Part shown: positions 33,608-44,934 of the stretch, piece by piece
Layout of the letters: the number at the start of each line of letters is the position of its first letter
Numbering within the stretch: the first letter of the stretch is position 1
Source of the DNA: Stereocaulon alpinum
Taxonomy: Eukaryota; Ascomycota; Lecanoromycetes; Lecanorales; Stereocaulaceae
DNA: 64,000 nt
Assembly: GCA_018257865.1 (NCBI GenBank)
Contig: JAEUBA010000004.1
Span: 558,001 to 622,000 of the forward strand
Direction: 5' to 3'
Program-made: the position numbers and the translations under genes
The notes under the pieces: model-generated
Told to the model about the DNA's origin: nothing
Databases searched by the model: none
What the model saw: the letters and a program-made list of their open reading frames with translations, nothing else

Positions 33608-34194
33608 GGAGTTACTTGTTGCGAAGGGTTCAACGGAAAGGACTGTTTGAGGGGAGCTAGCACTCTGTCATAATCCTAAGCCATAATCCTAAGCAGATGA
33701 ACATGCTCGACTCGAGGATATACCATTCAGTAGTGTGTCCGCCTATCTAGGATAGCCTACTCTCCATGTAATGCCGTCTTCTTACAGCCCGGTCTCCTCC
33801 ACCTCAAAGGTTATGTCGATACATGATTCAAACTACAAGAGCTGCAGATCTGGTCAGAGATCCCTGCCGTCAGCCTAGCATTGACCATGTTTACCCTACG
33901 GAAATCTATCTGTGGAGGTGATTGAATGGGATAGAGATCGGTGAATGGGGGTTTTGGTGGACACATGCACCAGGACCACCACTTTTCTGTCTTCGAACTA
34001 TATGTTGTTGCATCTGATACACTTGGATTTAAACAATGTCAGTGTTCCACGAGGATTTCTAAACCGACTTAAGTAAAGCAAATCAATCTGTTCTCGTCCC
34101 ATCCGTGGATGTTGATTAGATTGAAACAGATTAGTGCAAATTGGTTCACGACGATTCATGCGTCTGTTTGACCTCCGATCTTACGCATCATGCT
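33608..34194. other. Convergent 3' spacer
   Basis: 587 bp between the converging DUF3445 and SDR genes. The sequence taataatcct-like direct repeat (CCATAATCCTAAGC near 33672-33695) is the only pattern noticed. No gene is supported. Confidence 0.45.
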
Positions 34195-35116
34195 TCACAA
34201 CGCGGCACCACCGCCAATCGTGACGACTTGGCCATTCATCCATCCGCCGTCTTCGCTGCACAAGAATGCAACAACGCGAGAAACGTCCTCTGGCAAGCCG
34301 GTGCGTTTCAGAGGGGACCAACTGGCAGCGAACTAAACGTTGTGTTAATTAAAAGGGGTCAAGCGTGGGGAGGGAATAGCGGTTCAGCAGACCTTGTCGA
34401 CTTCTTCATCGGACATGGATGCACCATTTGGGATGTACTTACGTGCAACTTCTTCGTACATGTCGGTTTTGATACCGCCTGGGGCGATGGCATTGACGGT
34501 TATTTTCTCGCGGCCAAAGTCTGAGGCAGGGATATCAGCGGAATTGAAAGTCTGGGGATAACGCAGCTGAAATCTTATCCACAGCGAGACACCTTGCGAA
34601 AGCTTCCACGGCGCCCTTGCTCCCGGAGTAGATTGCATGACCCGGGACGCCTTTAGCCTGGGCACTGATGCTGCTGACTATGACCAGCCTGCCTCCAATC
34701 GAGAGGTGCTCGAAAGCTTGCTTGGCGACGAGCAGCTGGCCCCTCGTGTTGACTGCAAAGACTCGATCGAATTCCTCTGGCGTAATCTCGGAGATGTGGC
34801 CAAATGACTCGACGCCGGAGTTCGAGATCATCATGTCCAGGTGACCGTAATGCTCGACAGCCTGCTTGAACATGGCAATGATGTCCGCTGGCTTTGACAC
34901 GTCCGCTTTGATGGCGATCGCCTTGCTTCCGAGCCTTTCAATTTCGGCGACTACGGCTTCGGCGAGACCAGAGCTGCGAGAGTAGTTGATGACGAGGTGG
35001 GCACCGCGCTGAGCGAGCTCAAGGGCATTCTGGCGACCCAATCCGCGACTAGAGCTGGTCACGAGGGCAACTTTCCCATCGAGGCGGGTGGTTGGAATGG
35101 CTGGCGGAGCAGACAT
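34195..35116 (-). CDS. THN/versicolorin-reductase-like SDR with apparent AT-AG intron
   Basis: Three exons, 35116-34579, 34520-34393 and 34332-34195, would give 267 aa, the normal length for tetrahydroxynaphthalene or versicolorin reductases. The dinucleotide motif reads VTSSSRGLGR, where the family usually has TGxxxGxG, so the first glycine is a serine. Catalytic residues appear as SNSG, VSSIS and YSGSK. VNAIAPGGIKTDMYEEVARKY and the IGGGAAL end are strongly typical. The second intron (34392-34333) is GTCTGC...TAG. The first intron must remove 34578-34521 to restore CLAVDFGREK; its 5' end reads ATAAGA, not GTAAGA. This may be an AT-AG intron, a broken splice site or a sequencing error. NADPH-dependent quinone or hydroxynaphthalene reduction is the family role; a melanin or other polyketide role is not shown. 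Confidence 0.82.
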
Positions 35117-36175
35117 TTTCCAAGTTCCAATTCATCTTTGGAATCTTCTTGCCGGTGACTCTGTACGAGGAGCTGTCTGTCAAGTAAAGCTTGAAGATTC
35201 GTCTTTTGATGTAGGGTGTGAAGTATCAACACTATTGATGGGCACCAGATTTTCAGGGAGCGCCCGCCGTTGTCTACCCCTCTATCCTTTGAGGAGTCTC
35301 TCATCGTCTCGCGATCCTGACGACGCGGGGCAGGCCTCTTATCCGCTTCACATGGCCTGAGCTCTCACACCTCGCTTGTGCTCGGCCGTGAAGATGGTCA
35401 GCGATAATTATTGCAAAGCCAACGGTAAGCCATTTGCCGCCGCCCTTATGGTTTTTCGTATGCATCTCGAAGAGGAGTAACGACGTGGATTCTATGCACT
35501 CTGTACCCTTTGGCGCAAAGTGCATTAGTGCTTCGTCTCATTGGGGGTTCGGCGGCCGCTCTCCAGCCTCGCATCGAACGTGTGTCGTCACCATCGGCAT
35601 GCTGCAGCTTCCTAGCAGTTGTCTATATCCATCTTTGCCTCAATCTCGTTCGTTGGAGAGCTAATTGAAAAAGAGAGCGGCAAATGCAAAATGCCGTTAA
35701 CGAGCGCGGGGAGCAAAACTTGATGCCTCTCATGGATCAATTTCTTTGGATTTCGAGTGAATGCTGCTTGCTTTTTCGCACATGGGTGTGGTGTCACTAG
35801 GGTGCGGAACCCTAAGGGAACGGCACCAGACGGGTGGCTTTGGGGCTGTTGGGGCTGTTGGCGGGGGCCTATTAGAGGGTAGAACTAGCATTCCCGCCCT
35901 TCGAAACTTGCCCTCTTCTGACGGAGCCACCAGTGCACTTTCTGCGTCCACACCCCCACGTTACCGTATCTCGTGCCTGACATATTGGAGTGGAAATAAT
36001 ACATTGTTCGCTGCTCCATCAATATCAGCTGCGATGGACGTCCTCTCTCACAAGTGTATCTCTCATTGTGCTTATCCTCGGGTCCCGGGTGCCCGCTCTC
36101 AACGCTTTGCAGTCAGCAGCATTCGGTGAAAGGACAATCTCTATTCGGCCGATTCTTGCCACATACTAACACACC
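35117..36175. other. Divergent promoter region between SDR and Mpv17-family genes
   Basis: 1.06 kb between divergent starts. Plus-strand open frames near 35761-36129 are Gly/Ala-rich without a recognisable family. No gene is called. Confidence 0.45.
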
Positions 36176-37081
36176 ATGGCTATACTCATACAACAGTCTG
36201 CGCGCCTGGTATTTAGAAGATCTATACAGCGGCAGCACAACCTCGTCTCGCCGCCTAAACGTCAAAAAGCTACAGCTGCGGAGAAGTCAATTGACAAACC
36301 CACTCAGCCTCGTGCCTTGAAAGAGAAACGCGCCGAAGCGCCTGCAGCGAAGGATGACTCCCCTCCACCCTTTCCACTACCACTCTGGCAGCGACTGGGT
36401 CCAGTATCAGACGCCTTCAATGCTTACGGACGAACGCAAAAGAGGCGGCCGTGGGCTACTCAAGTGGGAACATCTTTGGTTATATACTTTTGTGGAGACC
36501 TGGCAGCGCAGAACATAGGAGACGAGGACTACAATCCGTGGCGGACGATGAGAAATTTGACGATTGGGGCAATCTGTTCGATACCAGCTTACTCGTGGTA
36601 CGAATTCCCCACTTCCTGTTGCCCCCATGTCCCACAGACAGATACTGACTGGACACCAGGTTTATGTACCTCAACCGGTCCTTCAATTACTCCTCGAGAC
36701 TTCTCTCACTCGCTACGAAAGTTGGCGTAAATCAAATCGTCTTCACGCCTGTCTTCAACAGCTACTTCTTCGGGATGCAATCTCTGTTGTCCGGTGACAC
36801 ACCCTTGGAGGCTTGGGATAGGATCAAGAGAACCGTGCCTACGAGTTTCATCAACTCGTGTAAGCTTTGGCCTGCTGTGACGGCTTTCAGCTTTACGTAC
36901 ATACAACCGCAGTATCGGGCATTATTTGCAGGTCAGTCGTGATTGGAGAAGAACGATAACACGCACTGACATTAGAACAGGTGTCGTTGCTATTGGCTGG
37001 CAATCATACCTGTCATGGCTAAATCAACTGGCTGCGAATGAGGAAAGGGTCAAGAAGGGTCTACGGCCTATTGGGGAATGA
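36176..37081 (+). CDS. Mpv17/PMP22-family (Sym1-like) inner-membrane protein
   Basis: Three exons, 36176-36597, 36660-36931 and 36981-37081, give 264 aa. The N-terminus (MAILIQQSARLVFRRSIQ) is a plausible mitochondrial presequence, followed by a Lys/Ala/Pro-rich linker to about residue 70. The conserved family part includes the GDLAAQ segment, the WFMYLNRSF joint, KVGVNQIVFTPVF and WPAVTAFSFTYIQPQYR. The protein ends with YLSWLNQLA and a short charged tail. Family members, including yeast Sym1 and human MPV17, span the inner mitochondrial membrane about four times and support mitochondrial DNA and metabolic stability under stress. A peroxisomal location, as for some relatives, is the main alternative; the presequence favours mitochondria. 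Confidence 0.9.
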
Positions 37082-37678
37082 AGTGAGCTCTAGAAGCCTT
37101 GGTCCCTGGAGATGTTCATTCTGGAATGAATCACACCCAGAAGAAGAGATCCTCGAGGAAGGCTGCCCATATCACTGACGGGAAAAGGCCATTCCGCTGC
37201 AGCGTTCGCCGCCCCACTGCGATTCACCAGCAGAAGAACATGGGCTTCAACGCGCCGACTTCCAACGGAAGAGGTGACCCACCCCAGATATCTAGAAAGA
37301 GAACACTTCTTGTCAGGCGTCGGTCGGGTGATCATTGTGACAACACCCCAGTAGCGACACTTGACAATTGGACTTGCCTGTAGGCATAGAACTAGACCTT
37401 GTAGACCAAGAAATATATACTAGACATGAACAAGTGCTCAACTATGATCCGAACACTATAGAAGAAAGCCACGCCTCAGTAACATGCCCACCAAGACTCG
37501 ACATATCCAAACTAGAGCTGCATGTATAGAAACTGCCAAATTTGTCATGACCTACTTACAGCCTTGCGAGCGCGTTCACTGTTAGCGTCGCGTAACCTTG
37601 ACGCCAATCCTGAATCATGACGGCTACAACAACAGTAGCGTCGCGGCGCCAGCTCGCTTTCACAATGAAGCCGAACAA
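37082..37678. other. Tandem spacer between Mpv17-family gene and EXO5
   Basis: 597 bp. An ATG at 37617 opens a different frame and would not join the Exo5 frame; in the Exo5 frame, a non-ATG open stretch extends to 37598. Nothing else is supported. Confidence 0.4.
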
Positions 37679-39279
37679 ATGGATGTCACTGGCCAGCAGG
37701 ATGGTCTCAGTGAGTATGGCTCAGACTTCACTCCGGACGAGGAGGAGATCTTGATCGGACTACTGCAGCAAGCGCCTCTCTCATCCAGTACTGCAACAAC
37801 AATCCCAGACCTGCAGCTAAAAGATATCGAAGATGATGAGGCTCCCCGAGGCGCGAAGGTCCTTCGCAGGCTGGGCCACGAGCGGCGAAGCTACGATATT
37901 GGTCCTATACAGCCCGCTGTGCAGGAGCAGAGGAGGGTTACTATTCAGATCGATGGCGACAGCAGTCTCCCCAAGAACCGTATGTCCCTCGCCAGCTGGA
38001 ATGCCATTGCCACCATCTAACTGACATAAAGCGCATAGTTGAAAGCTCCTCAAGCCGCCTCGAAAGAGCCGGCACTCCCTCCATCGAAGCGCCCCTTGAC
38101 ATAAAACCCTCAACCCCAGATCTCCGATCCCCCATCGAGCGTTTCCGGACAAAGCCCAAGAAAGCACTCTCGGTCACGGACCTCGTCTCCCCCTCGTGGT
38201 GCGAATTACAGTACTGGTACACGCTCACGAAACATGGGCGCAAGAGAAGGACGCCGGCTATGAAGCAGGGATCTGCTGTGCACAAGACACTGGAGGATCA
38301 GGTGCATACGACTGTTGCTGTGGAAATTACGAGTAATGAGGATGCGTGGGGGTTGCGGATTTGGAATGTTATCCAGGGACTGAGAACACTCCGAGACACA
38401 GGAATGACAAGAGAGCTCGAGATCTGGGGAACTGTTGATGGATTGGTTGTCAATGGGGTTATAGATGAGCTGTCGTACATCTGCCCAGATCGCGAACTAG
38501 AAGAGGCGGACGAAGCTGGTAAAGCTCCTAAGATGGTTCCGTTACCAGAAAATCAGGCCACGATAACCGACTTCCTCGATCCAGCGACACTGGAGAACGA
38601 TGGTGCCGGAGCGCTAAAGAGTACACGCTCCTTACTCAAAAAGACAGAGAAAATCTACATCTGCGATGTCAAAACCCGAGGCGCCAGGTCCATCCCCAAA
38701 GGCGCCTCTTTCCGGCCAACGCTCATGCAACTGATGATATACCACCGCCTTCTCTCCGATCTCGCAACTAACAAAGTCGACGCTGATGTCCTCTTCGACC
38801 GCTACAATATCAATGCCAGCAACCCATTTAGTGATAGCTTTATAGCTCAGATCGGCTCCCTTAATGAGCCTTACGACTCATCTACCCCTGAGCTATCAAC
38901 CCAAGACAGCATGACCACTTTGCTCTCCCACAATTGTCCGCGCGCTCTCTGGTCCCTTATGATTTCCGAATTCGCGCTCACCCTACCCTTGGGAACCAAG
39001 TCTCTCGGCTCTGTGCTCAAAGCCGAATACCGCGACCAGGCCAATGGAGATATAATGGGCATCAAAACCTTTCTATACGATGAAAACTTGATTAGCGGGT
39101 ACGTGGAAGACGAAATGAGATGGTGGAAGGGTGAGCGAGAGGCGCAGGGCGTTGCGGTTGAGGAGGCATACAAGTGTGGTGTTTGTGAGTTTGCGGAAGA
39201 GTGTTGGTGGCGGAAGGAGAAGGTTGAGGAGCAGAGAGTTAAGATGAGGGAAAAGGGGAGGGCGAGGAGTTCGGTGTGA
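37679..39279 (+). CDS. EXO5: Exonuclease V (mitochondrial single-strand DNA exonuclease)
   Basis: Two exons, 37679-37979 and 38039-39279, give 513 aa. The chosen start MDVTGQQDG precedes YGSDFTPDEEEILIGLL, a segment common near the N-terminus of fungal Exo5. The Fe-S-binding cysteines appear as SWCELQYW at about residue 158 and CGVCEFAEECWW near 483-495. The nuclease core includes LEIWGTVDGLVVNGVIDEL, the Asp of which would bind metal, and IYICDVKTRGARS. Exo5/Dem1 is a PD-(D/E)XK nuclease; the yeast enzyme acts on mitochondrial DNA and mammalian EXO5 on nuclear DNA. No clear presequence is visible here, so location is unsure. Confidence 0.9.
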
Positions 39280-39684
39280 GGGGTTTGGGAATATTGGGTG
39301 CGCGACATGAGGTTTTGCTATGGCGCCGAGCTGGTATTGGGAGATTTTGGGGAAGGAGCTGGAGTTCTTGGTCGATTGCATGGTGATGAGCTGCAGAATG
39401 GCATGTGACGTGGCACTTTGGAGTGGTGTATATAAGAGGGTATGGGTTATCGTCCGCGAGTCAATGGTACATAGGAAGAGGTATGAGCCCTGAAGTAGTG
39501 TTTTGGAAATGCCTCGTCTCTGACATTCGGCACATATATCAGGCTACTGGCCACAGTCTATTACCGTTCTAAGAAGTGAAAGAGCTCAACAGCGATATAT
39601 CCAAGAAGATCTATGTAACATCTCAACAAGAAGGACGGGTTGAGCCCCTTCTTTCACCGCCCATCTACGTCCCTAACCCCCAAT
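39280..39684. other. Convergent 3' spacer between EXO5 and AROM
   Basis: 405 bp between the two stop codons. It holds 3' UTR sequence of both genes; no further feature is seen. Confidence 0.45.
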
Positions 39685-42600
39685 CTACCCCCTCGCCTCC
39701 AACCCACAAGCCCTCCTCAACGTCTCAAACAACGGCGTAATCCCCGTCCACGCCTCAAACTGAAAGAACCCCTGCCCAGCCAACACCTCCAACCCTGGAA
39801 TCGTCGTCCACCCCCGCGCCAACTCCATCAGCTCCGTAACCGCAGGCTTGTACGCCATTTCCAGCAGTATTCCCTCCCCTGTAGAGTGGAATATGTGTTC
39901 TAGGACTGCGCGCATGGGAGGTTCGATGGGGTTTGAGGCGGGGATGGTGCCGATTGCTAGGGTTGGGAGGTGCGGGATGGATTCGATGTCTTGCATTGAT
40001 GTTAGGAGTTTGAGGGGGTAGGAAGGGAAGGAGTCTATTAGGGTTTGCAGTTTGGAGGGCGTGCGGCCGAGGATGTAGATTGGTGAGCAGGACATGGCGT
40101 TTAGTGTGTAGATTGCTGCACGGGCTGTTCCTCCTCCGCCTATTACGAGACCGGCTTTTGACCCGTTTGTTTGGGCGCCTGCGGTTTCTAGGACTTTTAG
40201 CATGCCTTGCCAGTCCGTGTTTTTTCCTGTGAGGTGGTTGCCTGGATGCTTCTTGGCTGGTGTGTTGCTGACAATTATGGTGTTGACGGCTCCTATGGCT
40301 TGCGCATCGGGCGATATTTCGTCTAGATATGGCATTATGTCCAGTTTCAGGGGGATGGTTACCGATGCACCGCCGAAATCGTTGGAATATAGGACTTTCT
40401 CTAGCTCGACGACATTTTCTGTCTCCAGCAAACCATAGTGGTGCGGTAGACCTGTTGCCTTGAAAAGCGTGTTATGCATGGCTGGAGACTTTGATTGGCT
40501 GATTGGTTTTCCGAAGAGGAAGTATCTTTTCGGGGCTATTACCCCATGTGCTGTCAGTGCTGTAAGGATCTCGGCCGCTGATAGCTGACCAGGTGCTGCC
40601 TTGAATGGTAGCGCTGGGTGGGAAACGGGGGTTAAGAACCCGTTCTGGATACGAGATAATTGGCCTTCGCGACCCATGTTGATAGCAATTAACGGGGTAT
40701 TGTTCCTTTCCATTGCCCACTTTCTGAAGATCTGGAGCTGTAGATTGTCTTCTTGCGAGGTTGCGATCCCAACAAGTTTGACAACATCTCCATATAGTAA
40801 CGCTTTCTTGTAGTGAGGTTTCCAGGAATCATTCCCCCATGAAAGCCGGTTTTGGGGGTCATGATGAGACGCGAGGATCTTGGTATGGCCTTTTGCACCA
40901 ACAACAGAGCGAAGTACGTGGTCAGGCAATTGTAGCTCGAGGTCTAGGAACTCAACGCCCATGCGGATTGCCAGGACATATAGGGACAACGCATGGTCGT
41001 GCGCAGTATCAGGGAATCTGCCCCCTTGGCCTCGCGTACGAACAGTGAAGATAACCGGGAGAGATGTCGAGCCATGCAGTACTGCGAGCTGATTAGCGAC
41101 GTAATCCATGGACGGGATCCCTTCAGGTCCGTCTGGATCTTGGAGGAGGTCCACCCGTAGTTCAATAGCGTCGGATCCAACAACAACCTCTGGCAAGAAG
41201 TGCAGAGCGGCAGCAATATCAGGCACCGTTAAAGAGACGAAGAACGAAATTTGTTTAGTCTTGATGCTTTCGAGGGGTCGCTTTTGATCAGTGAGCGTAG
41301 CAATGAACCGTTCAAGATCTTTGGAAGCTCGTGCTAGAGATTTTGTAGGGGCTCTCTGGGAATAGTGTTGATAATTGCTACACTCCTTATACCAGGCTTT
41401 CCTCCATAGCCAAACGCTCTTCATGTCGTCAACGTACGCTGGGCGCGACTTGTCAAGCTGGAGAAACGCCATCACATCCTCAATATTGCGCTCCACTAGG
41501 ATAATTAGGCCGCCAGACTTGTGGTATTCGACGAGCAATTTTCTGGCTTCTAGAGTCTCGACAATGCCACCTCCACACGCAAAGACATGGTCTTTAGGCT
41601 TCTCTTGCATGGTTTGCTTCAGCATTGCCAACTCCTGCTCCCTGAATCCCTCCCAACCCGACCTTTCAATTATTTGGGGTATCGTGCGCTTGGTTTCCGA
41701 TTCCAATAGTGAGTCGAGATCAACAAAAGTCCGACCTAGGAGGTCTGCTACCCATTTTCCAGTAGTCGTTTTGCCAGCTCCTCTCATACCAATTAAGTAT
41801 ATTGGCAGGTTCTCGGCTTCTTGCGGTACAGGTTTGGCCTTCGAGGGTACATCCAAATCCACGCCTTCCACCTCAACACCGAATGGATGCCGAAGCGTGT
41901 CCCACCATCCGGGCCATGTCTTACCGACACATTCCCTTTCTCGTATTAAGGCACCATAGGGAGCGATAGCAGCCAAGACGCTGAAGCTCATGGCTACTCT
42001 GTGGTCATCATAGCAATCGACGCCATCTCGAGGTTCTTGTAATTCTCGATAGTTGATCCCGTCAATTTCAATGCCCTCTGGTAACTCACGGCAGGTCACA
42101 CCGAACTTGGCTAATTCGACTCTCATCGCTTGTATCCGATTACATTCCTTGCCTCTCTGGTTAGCAATGCCGAGGATCCTGGTCGTCGAGTTGGGACCTT
42201 TGCCTTGAGCCACAGCAGCCAGGACAGAGGCAGTCAAGAAAGCGTCTGTCATCGGCTCCATGTCTATCTCCTTAATCGGTTGCAGCGTGCCTACCGGTGG
42301 CCCAGTGACAGTCGTCGATGAATGCTCTTGCTTCACTTCACAACCCATAGGCCTCAGAACATCGACTGCGAACCTGGCGTCTCCTTGAAGAGATTTGGAG
42401 CCAATGTTCGGTACAGTACATGTGGTGCCCGTAATTGCTGCTATCGCAAGAGGGTATGTTGCTGAGCTAGCATCGCTCTCGATCTCATAGACCGCAGGAT
42501 TCTTGTACTGCGCCTTGGGAATATGATAGGTGTGCTCCTCTGTCTTCGATTTCGTCACCTGGACACCAAAAGATGCCATCATTGCGATGGTAAGATCGAT

Positions 42601-44491
42601 GTATAGCTGAGAGATTGGTTTGCCGCCTATGAGTCGTAGAGTGACAGGCTTCTTTGCAAATGGTGCACACATGAGAATCGACGAAACATATTGGGAAGAG
42701 AAGGTAGCCGCTAGGTTGATGTCACCGCCCTCCATGCCTCCGGTTGCTTTGATTTTCAATGGTAAGGTCTGAGCTGCTTCCTCTGGAGTTTCTGACTTTC
42801 CTACATAGCTTATCTTAGCCCCGTTTGTTCGGAGAGCGTCAACCAATGGCCCAATCTTGCGTTTCTTCATCATGCTGTTGCCAGTGAGTACTGAGTAGTC
42901 TTGATTCGCTGGATGAGCTAGCGTTGCAACCGTCGTCAGGAAACGAGCTGCTGTTCCAGCATTGCCAATATACAGCTCATCTTCGCTGGCTTGAAGATGG
43001 GCCCCTCTACCTTCAACGACAAGGGTGCCACCTACTCCCGGCGTTATTGAAGCCGCTTGCAATTTCTGCAGAGCATTGATCATGACCTCTGTATCATCAG
43101 AATGTAGCAGATTCTTAATCTGGCATGTACCACTTCCAAGCGCTGCAAGGACCAGCGCCCTGTTTGAGATACTCTTCGAACCAGGAGGGGTGCACGATAC
43201 ACGCAGAGACTTGGGTATTAACGGACGGACTCTAATGCCGGAAGAGAGTATCACCCGTATGTCTTGATCAGCAACCGCAATTGCCTTTTCCTCATACACT
43301 TTACCTATGCGTTCCAGAAGGGCGATGCGCTTCTTTCGGCCCTCATTCTTTTTGTCAACACCCATGATGGAGATCAACTGATCCACAGAGCAATGTCTGT
43401 GGCCAGAACGTTCTTGGACAACGCGATCCTTGATCGAAGTGGGTAGCTCATAGCTCGCAATGCACTTCTTAAGCCTTGAGACTGCTCCACCATCAAGGAT
43501 TCCCAGGTGACGTGCTAGATATGCTTCCAAGACCATGCCAATGGCCACACATTCGCCATGTAATATTTCAGGAGTTAGTATGCCTTCGATTGCGTGGCCA
43601 ATTGAGTGACCGTAATTGAGAATATTCCTGAGGCCTCCTTCCCGCTCGTCCCTAGTAACAACGCTGGCTTTCACGCGCACCGAGCCCAGAACAATACGCT
43701 TAAGAATTTGCCTTACATTGGAAAGCCTACTGCCGTCCATTGTAGGAGGAGTCTTGATAGCCTCTATCAACTTGCTGGCATCAGTTTCCAGAGTCTTGAA
43801 CTCGTCCTCATCGTAGATAGCTGCAGTCTAGGAATTGTCAATCTGTGTGAAGCCATATGCCATGTGTTCCAGATAAAAGACTCACTTTGACGACCTCAGC
43901 CATTCCATTGATGAACTCTCGGGTGGGAAGACTGTTCAAGAAGTTGAGATCGATGTAAATCCTTGAAGGTTGCCAGAAAGCGCCAATTAGATTCTTCCCG
44001 GCTGGAGTGTCAATAGCAGTCTTCCCGCCGATTGATGAGTCCACCATAGCAAGTAGTGAAGTAGGGACCTGCACGAATCTGATACCTCTCTTGAAGGTTG
44101 ATGCAACGAAGCCCAACATGTCCCCTATTACGCCGCCGCCAAGGGCTATGATCACGGTTTTTGTGTCACATGGTGGATCCCTTTCTTTAGACAACATCCA
44201 ATCTTCGACCTCTGCTTTCGTAGCTCGAGATTTGGACGTCTCTCCTGGCGGTATCTGGTAGGTGAGTAATCGCGTATCCGCGTCCCGACTTAAGGCTACA
44301 TGCTGAAAAGCTTTCTGAAATGGCGGGACATAGCGGTCATATAGATTCGTGTCCGTTATCAAGACGTAGGTAGAAGAAGAAACATTCTGTAGCAGGTCTT
44401 GCGCAACATAAGAACCCCAGATGCCGTAGTCAATAATGATGCTCTCCTTGTGGAGTATCTCCACTTTCGTGGGCTCCTGGGTGCTGCCCAT
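39685..44491 (-). CDS. ARO1: AROM pentafunctional shikimate-pathway enzyme
   Basis: Two exons, 44491-43886 and 43827-39685, joined in phase 0, give 1582 aa, the normal AROM length. Domains in order: 3-dehydroquinate synthase (about 1-390; ALGGGVIGDMLGF and SSIGGKTAID), EPSP synthase (about 398-860; GSKSISNRAL, GNAGTAARF and MTDAFLTASVL), shikimate kinase (about 875-1055; Walker A GMRGAGKTTTG), type I 3-dehydroquinase (about 1058-1290; ELRVDLLQD, ASHHDPQNR and KLVGIATS) and shikimate dehydrogenase (about 1295-1582; GKPISQSKSPAMHN). Together they carry out steps two to six toward chorismate, the precursor of aromatic amino acids and folate. All key motifs look intact, and no internal stop occurs. 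The intron at 43885-43828 lies in the synthase domain. The protein is cytosolic. Confidence 0.98.
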
Positions 44492-44934
44492 GGTCGAGTC
44501 ACAGAACTGCCACTTACTGCATCGCTTGCGATCGGATTTCAGTCAATTCATTGACCTGACACTTCATGAATAGTATTTTGAACAATCTCCTACAAGCTGA
44601 GTAGGCGGTGTGAGATTTATCGTAAAGTTCCGAGTTTGAAAATTACGACGCTAAAATCTTTGAGCGTAATATAGAAATACATGTGTACAAACCACTATCT
44701 CCTGGCTAAGATGCCCTGAATGAGGGCTTGACGACTGAGTTCGTCCAGCGCACTATTGAAGGGACACGGTTGTATGACGGCGCAGGAATGAGACTTTCTG
44801 ATTCGATCAAGAGGCATGGGACAATGAGAGTAGTCTAAAGACTTAATTTTGGTATGCTACGTCGCCAACTACCTATATTACAACTCCAAGCACAATTTGC
44901 GTACATTTTATGACGATGTAACATAGTTATTCGA
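44492..44934. other. Tandem spacer between RAT1 and AROM
   Basis: 443 bp holding the AROM promoter and the RAT1 3' flank. No further feature is supported. Confidence 0.4.
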
